DNA of 64,000 nt from Vreelandella subterranea. GTDB taxonomy: Bacteria; Pseudomonadota; Gammaproteobacteria; Pseudomonadales; Halomonadaceae. Below are positions 44,576-53,745 of the stretch, piece after piece; the stretch's first letter is position 1; the number at the start of each line of letters is the position of its first letter. The notes beneath the pieces were generated by a model, which saw nothing but the letters and a program-made list of their open reading frames with translations, did no database searches and was not told the origin of the DNA. The DNA lies in the NCBI RefSeq assembly GCF_900111305.1, contig NZ_FOGS01000002.1:310001-374000 (forward strand), in the 5' to 3' direction. Both the position numbers and the translations under genes were made by a program.

Positions 44576-45667
44576 CCTGAATTCAAGCAATAAGAGCAGC
44601 ACCTGCGGTATCCAAGGCTCCTGAGTACTCCCCAGGAACACCTGTGCCGGTGTCCGATATCCTAGTCGTTTTCGGGGGCGATCATTCAGGTTCTTGACCA
44701 CCCTGCGTAACTCGACATCGGTGACCTGTTGAAAGTCCGTTCCCTTGGGGAAGTACTGCCGTATCAGGCCATTGGTGTTTTCATTGGTCCCACGCTGACC
44801 GGAACAGTGGGGGGCGCAGAAGTAAATCGCTGCCGTTACCGCCTGGGCTACGGTATCGTGATCAGCGAACTCCGAGCCGTTGTCCATGGTGATGGTGCTG
44901 GACAGCACCCCGGCGAGGCTTAAGCAGCCGGATCATGGCTTTTTGCGTCAGCTCCGCTGAGAGCTTGGGCAATCGTGCTGCCAGCAGATAGCCGCTACGT
45001 CGATCGACCAGCGTCACCAGGCCAGATTGTTTGTGCCCCTGGACCACGGTGTCCCCCTCCCAGTGCCCAATAAAGCGCCTGTCATCGACCTCAGCGGGAC
45101 GATGCTCGATACCCATACGGTTGGGAATCTTGCCGAGCCCTGCGCTCTTTGCCTGGGCACGGTGCTTGCTGCGTCGCTTGGGCTGGCGGAGATGCTGCCA
45201 GAGATCGCCACCACGAGCCTTATCATCCCAGATCAAGGCGTAGATCCACTGGTGACTGACGCCTACGCCATACAAGGGCACCATGAAACCGCTGATCTGC
45301 TCCGGGCTCCATTCCTCCCGCAGCCGGTCGGCGACGGCGGCGATCATGCTGGGTAAGCGCTTCGTCCACTTCCAGGCAGTGCGTCGCCGATGATCACTGC
45401 GGACTCGCCTGCTCTGGATCGTAGCCGCTGGTGGTAGCGTTGCGGCGCAGTTCACGGCTGATCGTACTGTTGTGGATACCAAGCTCTCTGGCGATCTGAC
45501 GTCGGCTCATGCCCAGGTCATGACGGGCATATATTTGGTATCGTTGGGTCTGGGTTATATCCCATGCTCTGCTTCACTTTGGTCGGTGAGCCGAGAAGGG
45601 TACCGGCGCTGACCCTCCCGCCTCTACCTCGTGGTCCAAAGTGGTGCAGTTATTCTATGAATCCAGG
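44576..45667. mobile_element. Decayed IS30-family element
   Basis: About 1,092 bp with imperfect terminal repeats (left CCTGAATTCAAGCAATAAGAG..., right complement CCTGGATTCATAGAATAACTG..., 20 of 27 bases alike). The only gene is a frameshifted IS30 transposase. The adjacent bases differ on the two sides (GT and CT), so no target duplication is seen. Confidence 0.8.
44620..45560 (-). pseudogene. IS30 transposase, frameshifted
   Basis: Three frames are needed to read the protein: TQTQRYQIYARHDLGMSRRQIARELG (HTH, about 45480-45560), then WSPEQISGFMVPLY to FIGHWEGDTVVQG (second frame, first catalytic Asp), then TMDNGSEFADHD and NENTNGLIRQYFP to LGYRTPAQVF (third frame). Shifts lie near 45410 and 44905. 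Not functional unless the shifts are sequencing errors. Confidence 0.85.
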
Positions 45668-45964
45668 CTGAAGGCTTTCATCAAAGAAGCTTCGCAAGGG
45701 AGGTTTTCCTTATTAGGGTTAGGGCGCTTGAACGTATGGGCCTCCCTGGATAGTGACCAGCTGATTTTTGGATGAGACATGCCCAATCATCGTGTCAATT
45801 TAAGGTTTAGAAGGACGGCATCATAGCTGAGTGAGACGGAACGCCTAATCTAAAAAGTGCACCTTATGAAAAGCACAAGTTGAAATGAGTCTCCCCATCT
45901 CATTGACAGGGGACTGCTTTTCTCAACCTACATATCAGCGCTCAATGGGCCTCTTGTGTGAATG
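45668..45964. other. Intergenic region between IS30 and the transpeptidase
   Basis: About 300 bp without a gene. An imperfect stem (AGTCTCCCC with GGGGACT, near 45888-45916) could be the terminator of the cadA-lspA-lnt-ldt operon, but it has no T-run. Confidence 0.4.
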
Positions 45965-47059
45965 TCACGACCGCTGAGATAAGGGCAAAACCAACTCTTT
46001 ATAAATGTCTTCGATACTCCCCTCTTCTATGCCGCTACTTTGTGGTTCCTGCTCTTGCTTCGGATTGAGAGGTGTTATAAGCCCGCTGGACGATGCCAGT
46101 ACGGTGCTGAGCTGCTCATAATCGATGGTTATATTATCGACATTGTATTGGTTGAGACGTGTCATGGTGTCTGACAGTGCGGCCATGCTGTGCTCTTCTT
46201 CTCCAAGCGGCGGAAATGCTTGAATCAGCGTCTGTCCGTCTTCCCAACCGATTTTAATAGGCTGATTGATGATGTTGACTTGGGTGCCGGGAGGAATGCG
46301 GTCAAATATAGATTCGATGTCTTTGGGTAACATGCGAATACAGCCTCGGCTTGCGCGCATGCCAATCCCGTCTGGCTGATTGGTACCATGAATCAAATAG
46401 CCATCGAAGCCTAGGATGATGGCATGGTCTCCTAACGGATTATCGGGGCCGGGCGGCACAACGCTTGGCGCGGTTTCGCCGCGTGCTTCCGCTTCGCGTT
46501 TTACCGACTCAGGCGGGTACCAGGCAGGATTTTTAATATTCATTGTGGTCTCGGTCACACCGAGAGGAGTATCAAAGCCTTCGCGACCAATGCCAATAGG
46601 ATAGGTCTCAACGCGCGGTGTCTCACCGTTTTTGACATCTGGGTAGTAGTAAAGCCGCAGCTCGGCGATATTGATGACGATCCCAGTACGCTCGACATTC
46701 GGCAGAATGAAACGTCCTGGAATAGTTACTTCCGTGCCCACCCCTGGTACCCAGATGCTGACCTCTGGATTTGCCCGGGTCATCTCCAAATAGCCAAGGT
46801 TGTGACGCCTGGCAATATCTATCAAGGTATCGTCGTAATCCTTCACGACGAAGGTGTCAGCCTCGCCGATAATATTGCCTTCCTCAGGTAGCGGGTAGTG
46901 CCCATTGGGCCATTCCGTCTCCTGGGTAGTGGCGGGTTGTGCCGCGATGGCGACAGGGAGCCATGCCAAAGATGAAACCATCACACTCATGATGAAGCCC
47001 ATCTGCATTGGCGATCGGAGGAGTCTCTTAAGTATTGCTGCGTTATTTACCGAGAGCAT
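45965..47059 (-). CDS. L,D-transpeptidase (YkuD) with LysM-like domain
   Basis: Exported enzyme that makes 3-3 crosslinks in peptidoglycan or attaches proteins to it. Hydrophobic N-terminal segment, a LysM-like region (TFVVKDYDDTLIDIARRHNLGYLE, about residues 65-110), then the YkuD catalytic site HGTNQPDGIGMRASRGCIRM (His about 222, Cys about 238). A 90-residue C-terminal tail is acidic. It begins 2 bp after the lnt stop, forming the last gene of the cadA-lspA-lnt operon. The longer N-terminus to 47059 may in fact start at the ATG of MQMGFIM. Confidence 0.93.
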   Translation of the reverse strand: MLSVNNAAILKRLLRSPMQMGFIMSVMVSSLAWLPVAIAAQPATTQETEWPNGHYPLPEEGNIIGEADTFVVKDYDDTLIDIARRHNLGYLEMTRANPEVSIWVPGVGTEVTIPGRFILPNVERTGIVINIAELRLYYYPDVKNGETPRVETYPIGIGREGFDTPLGVTETTMNIKNPAWYPPESVKREAEARGETAPSVVPPGPDNPLGDHAIILGFDGYLIHGTNQPDGIGMRASRGCIRMLPKDIESIFDRIPPGTQVNIINQPIKIGWEDGQTLIQAFPPLGEEEHSMAALSDTMTRLNQYNVDNITIDYEQLSTVLASSSGLITPLNPKQEQEPQSSGIEEGSIEDIYKELVLPLSQRS

Positions 47060-47061
47060 CG

Positions 47062-48594
47062 CTAGGTTCCTTTTTCATCTAATGCGTCGTTTTTTGATCG
47101 AGATAAGTTAAGTGGTAATCCGAGCAGCGTCAGCAAGGCAGCGAGTATCCAAGCGGGCCCGCTACCGGTGCGTGCGAAAGGAGTTAGGCCCTGCATCGGG
47201 GTCACCTCGCCAGTTAAACTGGCCTGTTCAAACTGTGGGGCACGGGCTGTGACGTGACCTTGTGAATCGATGATGGCCGTCACGCCATTACTGGTAGCTC
47301 GAAGTAGGTGACGACCATTTTCAAGGGCACGTAGACGCGCCATTTGAAGATGTTGGTGTGGGCCAATGGAGCGCCCAAACCACGTATCGTTGGAAACCGT
47401 TAATAGCAGCTCGGCATTACGCGCCTGTTGGGCGACATGGTCGGCAAAAATGATCTCGTAACAGATGGCAGTGCCAATGGTAGTTCCAGCCACGTGTAAC
47501 GGAGCCTGTACGTCTGACCCAGGGGTCAGGCGGGGTGCTGGCAAGTCGAAAAAAGCAAGGGTGTCAGCGAGGAGGCTTTGGAATGGCAAATACTCGCCAA
47601 AGGGTACTAAGTGCGCTTTCTGGTATTCGCCTTGCACATCATTTAGCCCTATGACGCTGTTATAAGAGCGCCCTTCACCATCGCGTTGCAAAATGCCAGT
47701 TAACAAGGCGGTGTCAGGCCCCAGGTCTGACGCTACTTGCTCAAGTATTCGCTGTGCTTCCTGCTCAAGCATGGGAAGGGCTGCCTCGGGCCAAACGATG
47801 AGATCGATATCCTTTGCTTGCTCCCGTGTCATCGCCGTGTAGATACTGATCGCCTCGCGCTGCCCTTGTGCAGTCCACTTAATGCGCTGATCAAGATTCC
47901 CTTGCAGCAATGCCACCTGGATGGGCTTGCCAGCCGGGGTTGTCCATTGGGCGGGCAATAGGAATGGAACGATCCACAGGCCAGCCATTGGGACGAGAAA
48001 AACCCAGCGGCGACGCAGTACCTCTACCCCTAACGTGCCTGTCAGCGCGGTAATGAGTGACAGCAAGTACACACCACCAACGGGCGCCCATGGGGCTAAT
48101 GGAGAATCTATCTGAGAGGTGCCTAACAATAACCAGGGGAAGCCGGTGAACAACCAGGTGCGTAGCCATTCGCTCATCACCCACATACCGGCAAAGCTAA
48201 GAAAGGCTAACCGTGGCCCCGCGATGCGTCGATAGAGCCCAAAGGGGATTGCAAAGAAGAGCGCCAGAGCGCTGACAAAAAGAGTGGTGAGGAGCATCGC
48301 CACCAAGGCCCCGGTGCCACCGAAATCGTGAATAGCAACGAAGACCCACGATGTGCCAGAACCGAACAGGCCTACCCCATAGCACCACCCACGCAGGGTG
48401 GCCATGGCGGGCGTTAGCGACTGTATCTTCCAATAGACCAGTGCCACGGCCACTGGGCCAAGCCACCATAGGGAAAAGGGGGCGGCACTCAAGGTGGTCA
48501 ATACCCCAGCGGCGAGCGCTACAACGCAATCGACTATTGGTGAAAGTCGCCCAGCAAAAAGCGTATATTTTTTTTCTTGATCGAGCGAATCCAT
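47062..48594 (-). CDS. lnt: Apolipoprotein N-acyltransferase
   Basis: Inner-membrane enzyme for the third step of lipoprotein maturation. About eight membrane segments and a periplasmic nitrilase domain with catalytic Glu in VWPEAALPML, Lys in KAHLVPFGEYLPF and Cys in GTAICYEIIF. The ATG at 48594 (MDSLDQEKK) leaves 510 residues; a GTG at 48630 would overlap lspA. An island copy beside a chromosomal lnt is expected in this genome. Tightly coupled to lspA and the transpeptidase. Confidence 0.93.
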   Translation of the reverse strand: MDSLDQEKKYTLFAGRLSPIVDCVVALAAGVLTTLSAAPFSLWWLGPVAVALVYWKIQSLTPAMATLRGWCYGVGLFGSGTSWVFVAIHDFGGTGALVAMLLTTLFVSALALFFAIPFGLYRRIAGPRLAFLSFAGMWVMSEWLRTWLFTGFPWLLLGTSQIDSPLAPWAPVGGVYLLSLITALTGTLGVEVLRRRWVFLVPMAGLWIVPFLLPAQWTTPAGKPIQVALLQGNLDQRIKWTAQGQREAISIYTAMTREQAKDIDLIVWPEAALPMLEQEAQRILEQVASDLGPDTALLTGILQRDGEGRSYNSVIGLNDVQGEYQKAHLVPFGEYLPFQSLLADTLAFFDLPAPRLTPGSDVQAPLHVAGTTIGTAICYEIIFADHVAQQARNAELLLTVSNDTWFGRSIGPHQHLQMARLRALENGRHLLRATSNGVTAIIDSQGHVTARAPQFEQASLTGEVTPMQGLTPFARTGSGPAWILAALLTLLGLPLNLSRSKNDALDEKGT

Positions 48595-48598
48595 ATCG

Positions 48599-49102
48599 TT
48601 ACTCAGTGCGCTTAAAAGCAGGACGCTCACGCCATAACGCCACTGCGTATATCATTACACCTATCAATAACGCGATATCGGCCATGTTAAAGGCGGGCCA
48701 ATGCCATTCGCCCCAGTAAACGTCCAGATAGTCGACGACGTACCCACGCGCTAAGCGATCAACGGTATTACCGAGTGCGCCGCCAAGAATCAAACTGTAC
48801 GCACAGGCCTCCAAGCGCGGCAGGGGTTTGCATAGCTGCACGAGCAATACGACGATGACCACCAACGCTAAACCAAGAAAGAGGTAGCGCTGCCAACCAC
48901 CTGCCTCCGCGAGAAAGCTAAAAGCGGCTCCTGTATTACCGGTGTATACCCAGTTAAAAAACGGCGTTAGCGGGATGACTTGGCCAAACGACATCTGGGC
49001 ATGCACGATTTCTTTGACAAGTTGATCGGCTAGAGCCATCACGCAAGCGAGTGTGAACCATGGCCAACGACGTGAAGGACTATCGTTTGGCGCTGTTCTC
49101 AT
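48599..49102 (-). CDS. lspA: Prolipoprotein signal peptidase II (second copy)
   Basis: Four membrane segments and catalytic Asps in GNTVDRLARGYVVDYLD and FNMADIALL; NTGAAFSFL motif present. Its ATG (49102) overlaps the cadA stop as ATGA, so translation is coupled. It is 167 residues and resembles the first copy (18828) in PFFNWV, GNTGAAFS and GGWQRY but differs throughout, so it is not a recent duplicate. Linkage to metal ATPases recalls pbrABC, in which PbrC is an LspA. Confidence 0.93.
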   Translation of the reverse strand: MRTAPNDSPSRRWPWFTLACVMALADQLVKEIVHAQMSFGQVIPLTPFFNWVYTGNTGAAFSFLAEAGGWQRYLFLGLALVVIVVLLVQLCKPLPRLEACAYSLILGGALGNTVDRLARGYVVDYLDVYWGEWHWPAFNMADIALLIGVMIYAVALWRERPAFKRTE

Positions 49103-51285
49103 GACGTTGTTTTTCCTTGAGACAGGCCTGTCAACGCGGTATTGGGCGAAAAGCGGTAACCCAGCAGTCGCATGGCGTTCAACGTCACCAGAACGGTAGC
49201 ACCGGTATCGGCCATCACCGCAATCCACATACCGGTAATACCCAGAGCCGTCGTGACTAGGAAAATGGCTTTTAAGCCAAGGGCGAGAACAACGTTGGTT
49301 TTCACATTGCGCAGCGTGGCACGAGAGAGGTCTATCAGCTCAGCGATGCCGGTAACGCGGTTCTTGAGCAAGGCTGCATCGGCGGTTTCCAACGCCACAT
49401 CCGTGCCGCCCCCCATGGCGATACCGACATCGGCTGCCGCGAGCGCCGGTGCATCGTTGATGCCATCACCTACTTTACCGATGGGGCCACGGCCTGCCGC
49501 TTGCCAGTCTCGAACATAGGCTGCCTTGTCTTCAGGCATCAGTTCGCCGTACGCTTCAATGCCTAAGCGACCCCCAGTGGCAGCGACGGTGCGGGCATTA
49601 TCACCGCTGAGCATGACCGCCTGTACGCCTAAACGCGATAGCGCCGCTAGGCCTTCAAGGGCATCTTCGCGTGGCTCATCGCGAACAGCGATCAAGCCCA
49701 ACAAACGCTCGCCTTCGACGAGGAGAGCGAGGCTCTTGCCGGCTTCTTCTAACGCGACAATCCGAGCACTGAGACTTTCATCAAGGATGACCTGCTCGTG
49801 AAGGTGACGAGGCGTTATTAAGCTCAGCTCGCGACCCTCCACCTGGCCTGAGATACCGCGCCCCGCCAGAGCGCGGCTGCCGGTGGCGGTGGGGAGGTTT
49901 AGGCCCGACTGTCGGGCATGCTCAACGATAGCCGTGGCGATAGGGTGACTGGAATCTCGCTCTATCGCGGCGGCAAGCCGTAATACATCGTCATCGTTTC
50001 CCTCGGTGATCCAAGATTCCACATCCGTGACTCTTGGGGTACCCGCAGTCAGGGTGCCCGTCTTGTCTAATGCCACCAAACGAAGCTTACCTAACTGTTC
50101 AAGAACGGCTCCCCCTTTGATCAGTAGGCCGCGCCGAGCGCCCGCCGAGAGACCTGCGGCGATGGCGGCTGGGGTAGAAATGACCAACGCGCAGGGGCAT
50201 GCGATTAACAGCAATGCTAACGCACGGTAAATCGACTCCGACCATGCCATGGTCGATACCAGCGGTGGCACTATCGCCATCAGGAGGGCGAGTAAGACGA
50301 CGGCGGGCATATAGTAATACGCAAAACGATCAATGAAGCGTGCTATCGGTGCCTTGGCGGCCTGTGCTTCTTCAACTAGGCGAATAACGCGTGCGATCGT
50401 ATTGTCATCAGCGCCTCGTGTTACCTCCACTTCCAGGGCGGCATCAAGATTCACTGTGCCAGCAAAAATGTCATCACCAGGCGCTCGCGAACGGGGGATG
50501 GACTCGCCGTTTACCGGCGACTCGTCAAGGTCGGACGTGCCCACCAGGATGCGTCCATCGCAAGGAACGCGATCACCGGGCCGCACCAGCACACGCTGAC
50601 CGGGTTTAAGTGACTCCGCCGAGACGTCACGCAGATGGCCATTGTCCATCAGCCTCGCCGTTGAGGGTGTTAAATTTGCCAAGGCTGAGATACTGCGGCG
50701 CGCCCGTGAAGCAGCTACCCCTTCGAGTAGCTCACCTACGGCGAACAAGAACACGACCATCGCAGCTTCAGCGGCAGCATCGATGGCCAATGCGCCAAGC
50801 GCAGCGATGCACATCAGCATCTCGATGGTAAAGGGATTGCGCATCTTGAGAGCGCCCCAGGCACTCTGCGCAATGGGCATTAAGCCGACCAGCGTGGCCA
50901 AAATGAAAGGCATATTACCCAGCGCAGGCCATGCCAAACGAAGCGCGAAGGCCACTATCAGCAGATTGCCTGTGATAATGACCAAGCGCCCTTTAGCGGT
51001 TTGCCACCAAGAGGGTGAAGCACCAGATGCGCGTGTTTGGCCATCATGGGAAGCCACTTGATAGCCTAGTTCGTTCAGGATGCCATCAATGGTTTTTCGC
51101 GAGGGGGCCCCGTGATCGTGGTGGTGAATCTTCACCGATCCCGTGACCGAGCTTGCCGTGACTTCCTCAATGCCTTCCAGCCGCTCTAGCGCCGACACAA
51201 CCTTGCGCTCACAACCGCCGCAGTCCATGCCTTCAACACGCAGCGTCAAGGTGGTAGGCGCTGTTGTCGGCGTTGATGTTTTCAT
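49099..51285 (-). CDS. cadA: Zn/Cd/Pb-exporting P1B-type ATPase
   Basis: One N-terminal metal-binding domain (GMDCGGCERK, residue about 20), eight TM helices, the CPC metal site in ACPCALVISTPAA, the phosphorylation site DKTGTLTAG, and GDGINDAPALA. The CPC plus the lysine-containing TM8 type of ZntA/CadA suggests divalent Zn, Cd and Pb rather than Cu. SD GGAGGAGAGG lies just upstream of the ATG. It is driven by the MerR-type promoter at 51319-51349 and heads an operon with lspA, lnt and the transpeptidase. Confidence 0.95.
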   Translation of the reverse strand: MKTSTPTTAPTTLTLRVEGMDCGGCERKVVSALERLEGIEEVTASSVTGSVKIHHHDHGAPSRKTIDGILNELGYQVASHDGQTRASGASPSWWQTAKGRLVIITGNLLIVAFALRLAWPALGNMPFILATLVGLMPIAQSAWGALKMRNPFTIEMLMCIAALGALAIDAAAEAAMVVFLFAVGELLEGVAASRARRSISALANLTPSTARLMDNGHLRDVSAESLKPGQRVLVRPGDRVPCDGRILVGTSDLDESPVNGESIPRSRAPGDDIFAGTVNLDAALEVEVTRGADDNTIARVIRLVEEAQAAKAPIARFIDRFAYYYMPAVVLLALLMAIVPPLVSTMAWSESIYRALALLLIACPCALVISTPAAIAAGLSAGARRGLLIKGGAVLEQLGKLRLVALDKTGTLTAGTPRVTDVESWITEGNDDDVLRLAAAIERDSSHPIATAIVEHARQSGLNLPTATGSRALAGRGISGQVEGRELSLITPRHLHEQVILDESLSARIVALEEAGKSLALLVEGERLLGLIAVRDEPREDALEGLAALSRLGVQAVMLSGDNARTVAATGGRLGIEAYGELMPEDKAAYVRDWQAAGRGPIGKVGDGINDAPALAAADVGIAMGGGTDVALETADAALLKNRVTGIAELIDLSRATLRNVKTNVVLALGLKAIFLVTTALGITGMWIAVMADTGATVLVTLNAMRLLGYRFSPNTALTGLSQGKTTS

Positions 51286-51318
51286 GGTGCCTCTCCTCCC
51301 AATGGGCTATGGTTTTGA

Positions 51319-51349
51319 AGTGTAAACCTTGTAGCAACTACAGCTTCAA
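51319..51349 (-). promoter_or_regulatory. MerR-type promoter of cadA
   Basis: Minus strand -35 TTGAAG (51349-51344), -10 TACACT (51324-51319), spacer 19 bp containing TGTAG-TTG-CTACA, a perfect dyad. The ZntR-like gene at 51372 is divergent and adjacent. Confidence 0.85.
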
Positions 51350-51371
51350 GCCCTGCATAAGGAGTTTTACC

Positions 51372-51830
51372 ATGTCAATGATGGGGCAAAGTATCAGCAT
51401 TGGTGAGTTAGCACGACGAGCCGATTGCAAACCTGAAACGGTTCGTTATTACGAGCGTATTGGGCTGCTGCGCGATGCGACACGAACCGGCGGGGGGCAA
51501 CGCCGCTATGGAGAAGACGCAGTACGGCGTTTGACCTTCATTCGCCATGCCCGAGACTTTGGCTTTTCGGTGGAGTCAGTGCGAGAGCTTTTGGCCATGT
51601 CAGATCAACCTGATATGTCTTGCCAAGAAGTCGATGCCATCGCCACGCATCACCTAAAGAAAGTGGAGTCCCGCCTTCGACGTCTGTCCGCACTGCGTGA
51701 GGAGCTTCAACGGATGGTCACGCAGTGTGCCGGTGGCAAAGTGGAAAGCTGCCGAATTATTGAGGTCATCAGTGATCATCAGCTCTGTGTCACTGAAAAC
51801 TCGCATGGAGGGGCTCACGACTTGGGTTAG
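51372..51830 (+). CDS. MerR family Zn/Cd-responsive regulator (ZntR-like)
   Basis: DNA-binding MerR domain ISIGELARRADCKPETVRYYERIGLL followed by the dimerisation helix and metal site with Cys in MSCQEVD, QCAGGKVESCRII and HQLCV. His residues in ATHHLKKV suit zinc or cadmium. The ATG at 51372 has GGAG seven bases upstream; the longer frame covers the promoter and is rejected. It is divergent from cadA and should control it. Confidence 0.92.
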   Translation: MSMMGQSISIGELARRADCKPETVRYYERIGLLRDATRTGGGQRRYGEDAVRRLTFIRHARDFGFSVESVRELLAMSDQPDMSCQEVDAIATHHLKKVESRLRRLSALREELQRMVTQCAGGKVESCRIIEVISDHQLCVTENSHGGAHDLG

Positions 51831-51859
51831 AATCAACGTGACTCTCCCCTCCCAATGGG

Positions 51860-52642
51860 TTAGCCCAGCGAGACATCCAAAAACAGCATGAGTACCAATC
51901 CGATGGAAAGGCCCAGCGTGGCCTTTTTTTGGTGCCCGCTCCGATGAGTTTCGGGAATAATCTCATGACTGATCACATACAACATCGCTCCCGCCGCAAA
52001 GGCCAATCCCCAGGGAAGTAGCGCTTGTGACATGCTGACGACCCCAGCGCCTAATAAGCCACCCAGCGGTTCAACAAGCCCCGTGAGGGCGGCAATCGTC
52101 CATGACCGCCAACGTGAATAACCGACGCTTAGCAGTGATACTGCTACGGCCAGTCCTTCTGGGGCATTCTGAAGTCCAATGCCAATCGCCAGCGGCATGC
52201 CTCCTTCGCTTCCCCCTGCGCCGAAGGCCACGCCAACGGCCAGCCCTTCTGGCAGGTTGTGTATCGTAATGGCAATAATAAATAACCAGATACGACGTAA
52301 TGAGGCAGCCTCCGGCCCTTCTCGTCCCTGCTCGAAGTGCTCATGAGGTAAGAGCTCGTTCAGTAGTGCGACCGTTCCAATCCCTAGCAAGATGGCTGCG
52401 CAGGCAATGGCAGCAGGCACAACGCTACCTCCATAACGCAGCTCCGAGGCTTCTAAGGAGGGTATGATCAGCGAGAAGAATGAGGCCGCTAGCATGACGC
52501 CAGCGGCGAACCCCAACGCTAAATCGCGAACACCACGATTCGGAGTTTTGGTAAACAAGACGGGAAGCGCACCGATAGCCGTCATCAAGCCCGCCGCAAG
52601 GCTTGCCAATACCCCCATGGTGACGAGAGAAACCTCTTCCAT
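51860..52642 (-). CDS. ZIP family metal transporter
   Basis: Eight-helix metal permease, ZupT-type. Metal-binding motifs in TM4 and TM5: HNLPEGLAV and QNAPEGLAVA, where the first His is usual and the second is replaced by Gln-Asn. The cytosolic loop has HEHFEQGREGPE. Members import Zn/Fe or, in the GufA branch, may export. Placed among efflux genes, export or balancing uptake is possible; direction cannot be told. About 30 bp from the regulator gene end, convergent. Confidence 0.88.
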   Translation of the reverse strand: MEEVSLVTMGVLASLAAGLMTAIGALPVLFTKTPNRGVRDLALGFAAGVMLAASFFSLIIPSLEASELRYGGSVVPAAIACAAILLGIGTVALLNELLPHEHFEQGREGPEAASLRRIWLFIIAITIHNLPEGLAVGVAFGAGGSEGGMPLAIGIGLQNAPEGLAVAVSLLSVGYSRWRSWTIAALTGLVEPLGGLLGAGVVSMSQALLPWGLAFAAGAMLYVISHEIIPETHRSGHQKKATLGLSIGLVLMLFLDVSLG

Positions 52643-52752
52643 ATATTACCTATGTAGTGATAGCTGAGTGATCAAATGGCTCGGGTTCCATAAAGAGGCA
52701 AGCACACGTTCACGTTGCTAACGATCTATGCAAAGCTGTTAAGCATGGGTCG

Positions 52753-53745
52753 TTATGGCTCGTTAAACGAGATCAAGTCATAAATGGACGCCGTGCCGAT
52801 AGCATGTTCCAAGCGATCTCTTGCCTCGTAAAGTGACGCTTGATATTCACTCTGAGTCGGCTGTTCGCCCAACATGATGCGCTGACCTTGATCAAGGGGG
52901 TCAACAGGCTGGTTATTGACTCTCACTTCGTAATGCAGGTTGGGGCCCGTGGCGACCCCGGACGAACCTACCTCTCCGAGCGACTCCCCCGCGTTGACTA
53001 AATCCCCAACCACTAACTGTGGGGAAAATCGGCTAAGGTGTGTGTAGCGACTCATTGCTCCTGTGTCGTGCTCCACCTCGATCACCTGCCCATATCCCCC
53101 TTGGCGACCCATAAAGGATACGCGCCCAGGTGCGGTGGCGATTACCGGTGTTCCCGTCGGTGCAGCTAAGTCAATCCCATTATGAGGACGAACTCCTCCA
53201 TACACAGGATGTCGCCGATTCCCAAAGCGAGACGTTAAGCGAGCACTAAGCACGGGCAACCGCAACGTGCCTAGAAGGGTATTGCTTTTGAAAAGAGCAA
53301 CGTCACCCTTTGGAGTGACCGGCCATATAACCTCTAGGGGCTCTGCCTGATCAGGCAGAGCGGCATAACTGAGGCGTGGTGGCCCAACTCGAGTGCCGTC
53401 TTGGCGTCGATCTTCTTCCCACACTAACTGGATACGTTCACTGCCTGAAAACGCCAGCGGAGATTCGATAAATTCGCTGAGCAGTGTTTCCAATTTAGTG
53501 GCGAAACGCGTAGGGACACCTTTTGCTGCCAAGGCCTCGTAGAGGGTGGTATCAATGATGACATCACGCCCAAAGGTCAGGGTATCAACGCTTGCGAGCG
53601 GCGAGGTGCCTTCTTGCTCGCTAGCCGCCTGTAACCTGGCGGGGGTTGGTTCAGACGGCGGCAACGAAAGATGCGTTTGCCAATTGGCTTCGGCTAGCAA
53701 GGGGTAAAAGCCCACCAAGCCTAGTAACCACCAGCGCTGCATCAC
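52753..53745 (-). CDS. M23 family metallopeptidase
   Basis: Exported peptidoglycan endopeptidase or activator. After a signal peptide (WWLLGLVGFYPLLAEA) comes an unknown domain, then the LytM fold with zinc/catalytic motifs RPHNGIDLAAPTGTPV (His and Asp, about residue 192) and PNLHYEVRVN (His-x-His-like site). All expected residues appear. It overlaps the DsbA-like gene by the sequence ATGA (53742-53745). Another wall enzyme, the transpeptidase at 45965, is in the same island. Confidence 0.92.
   Translation of the reverse strand: MMQRWWLLGLVGFYPLLAEANWQTHLSLPPSEPTPARLQAASEQEGTSPLASVDTLTFGRDVIIDTTLYEALAAKGVPTRFATKLETLLSEFIESPLAFSGSERIQLVWEEDRRQDGTRVGPPRLSYAALPDQAEPLEVIWPVTPKGDVALFKSNTLLGTLRLPVLSARLTSRFGNRRHPVYGGVRPHNGIDLAAPTGTPVIATAPGRVSFMGRQGGYGQVIEVEHDTGAMSRYTHLSRFSPQLVVGDLVNAGESLGEVGSSGVATGPNLHYEVRVNNQPVDPLDQGQRIMLGEQPTQSEYQASLYEARDRLEHAIGTASIYDLISFNEP

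Noticed and set aside
45027..45356. Plus-strand frames inside the IS30 element
   Set aside because: Opposite the frameshifted transposase; no independent support.
44574..45669. Target-site duplication around the IS30 element
   Set aside because: Flanking bases GT and CT differ; no duplication of two or three bases can be defended.
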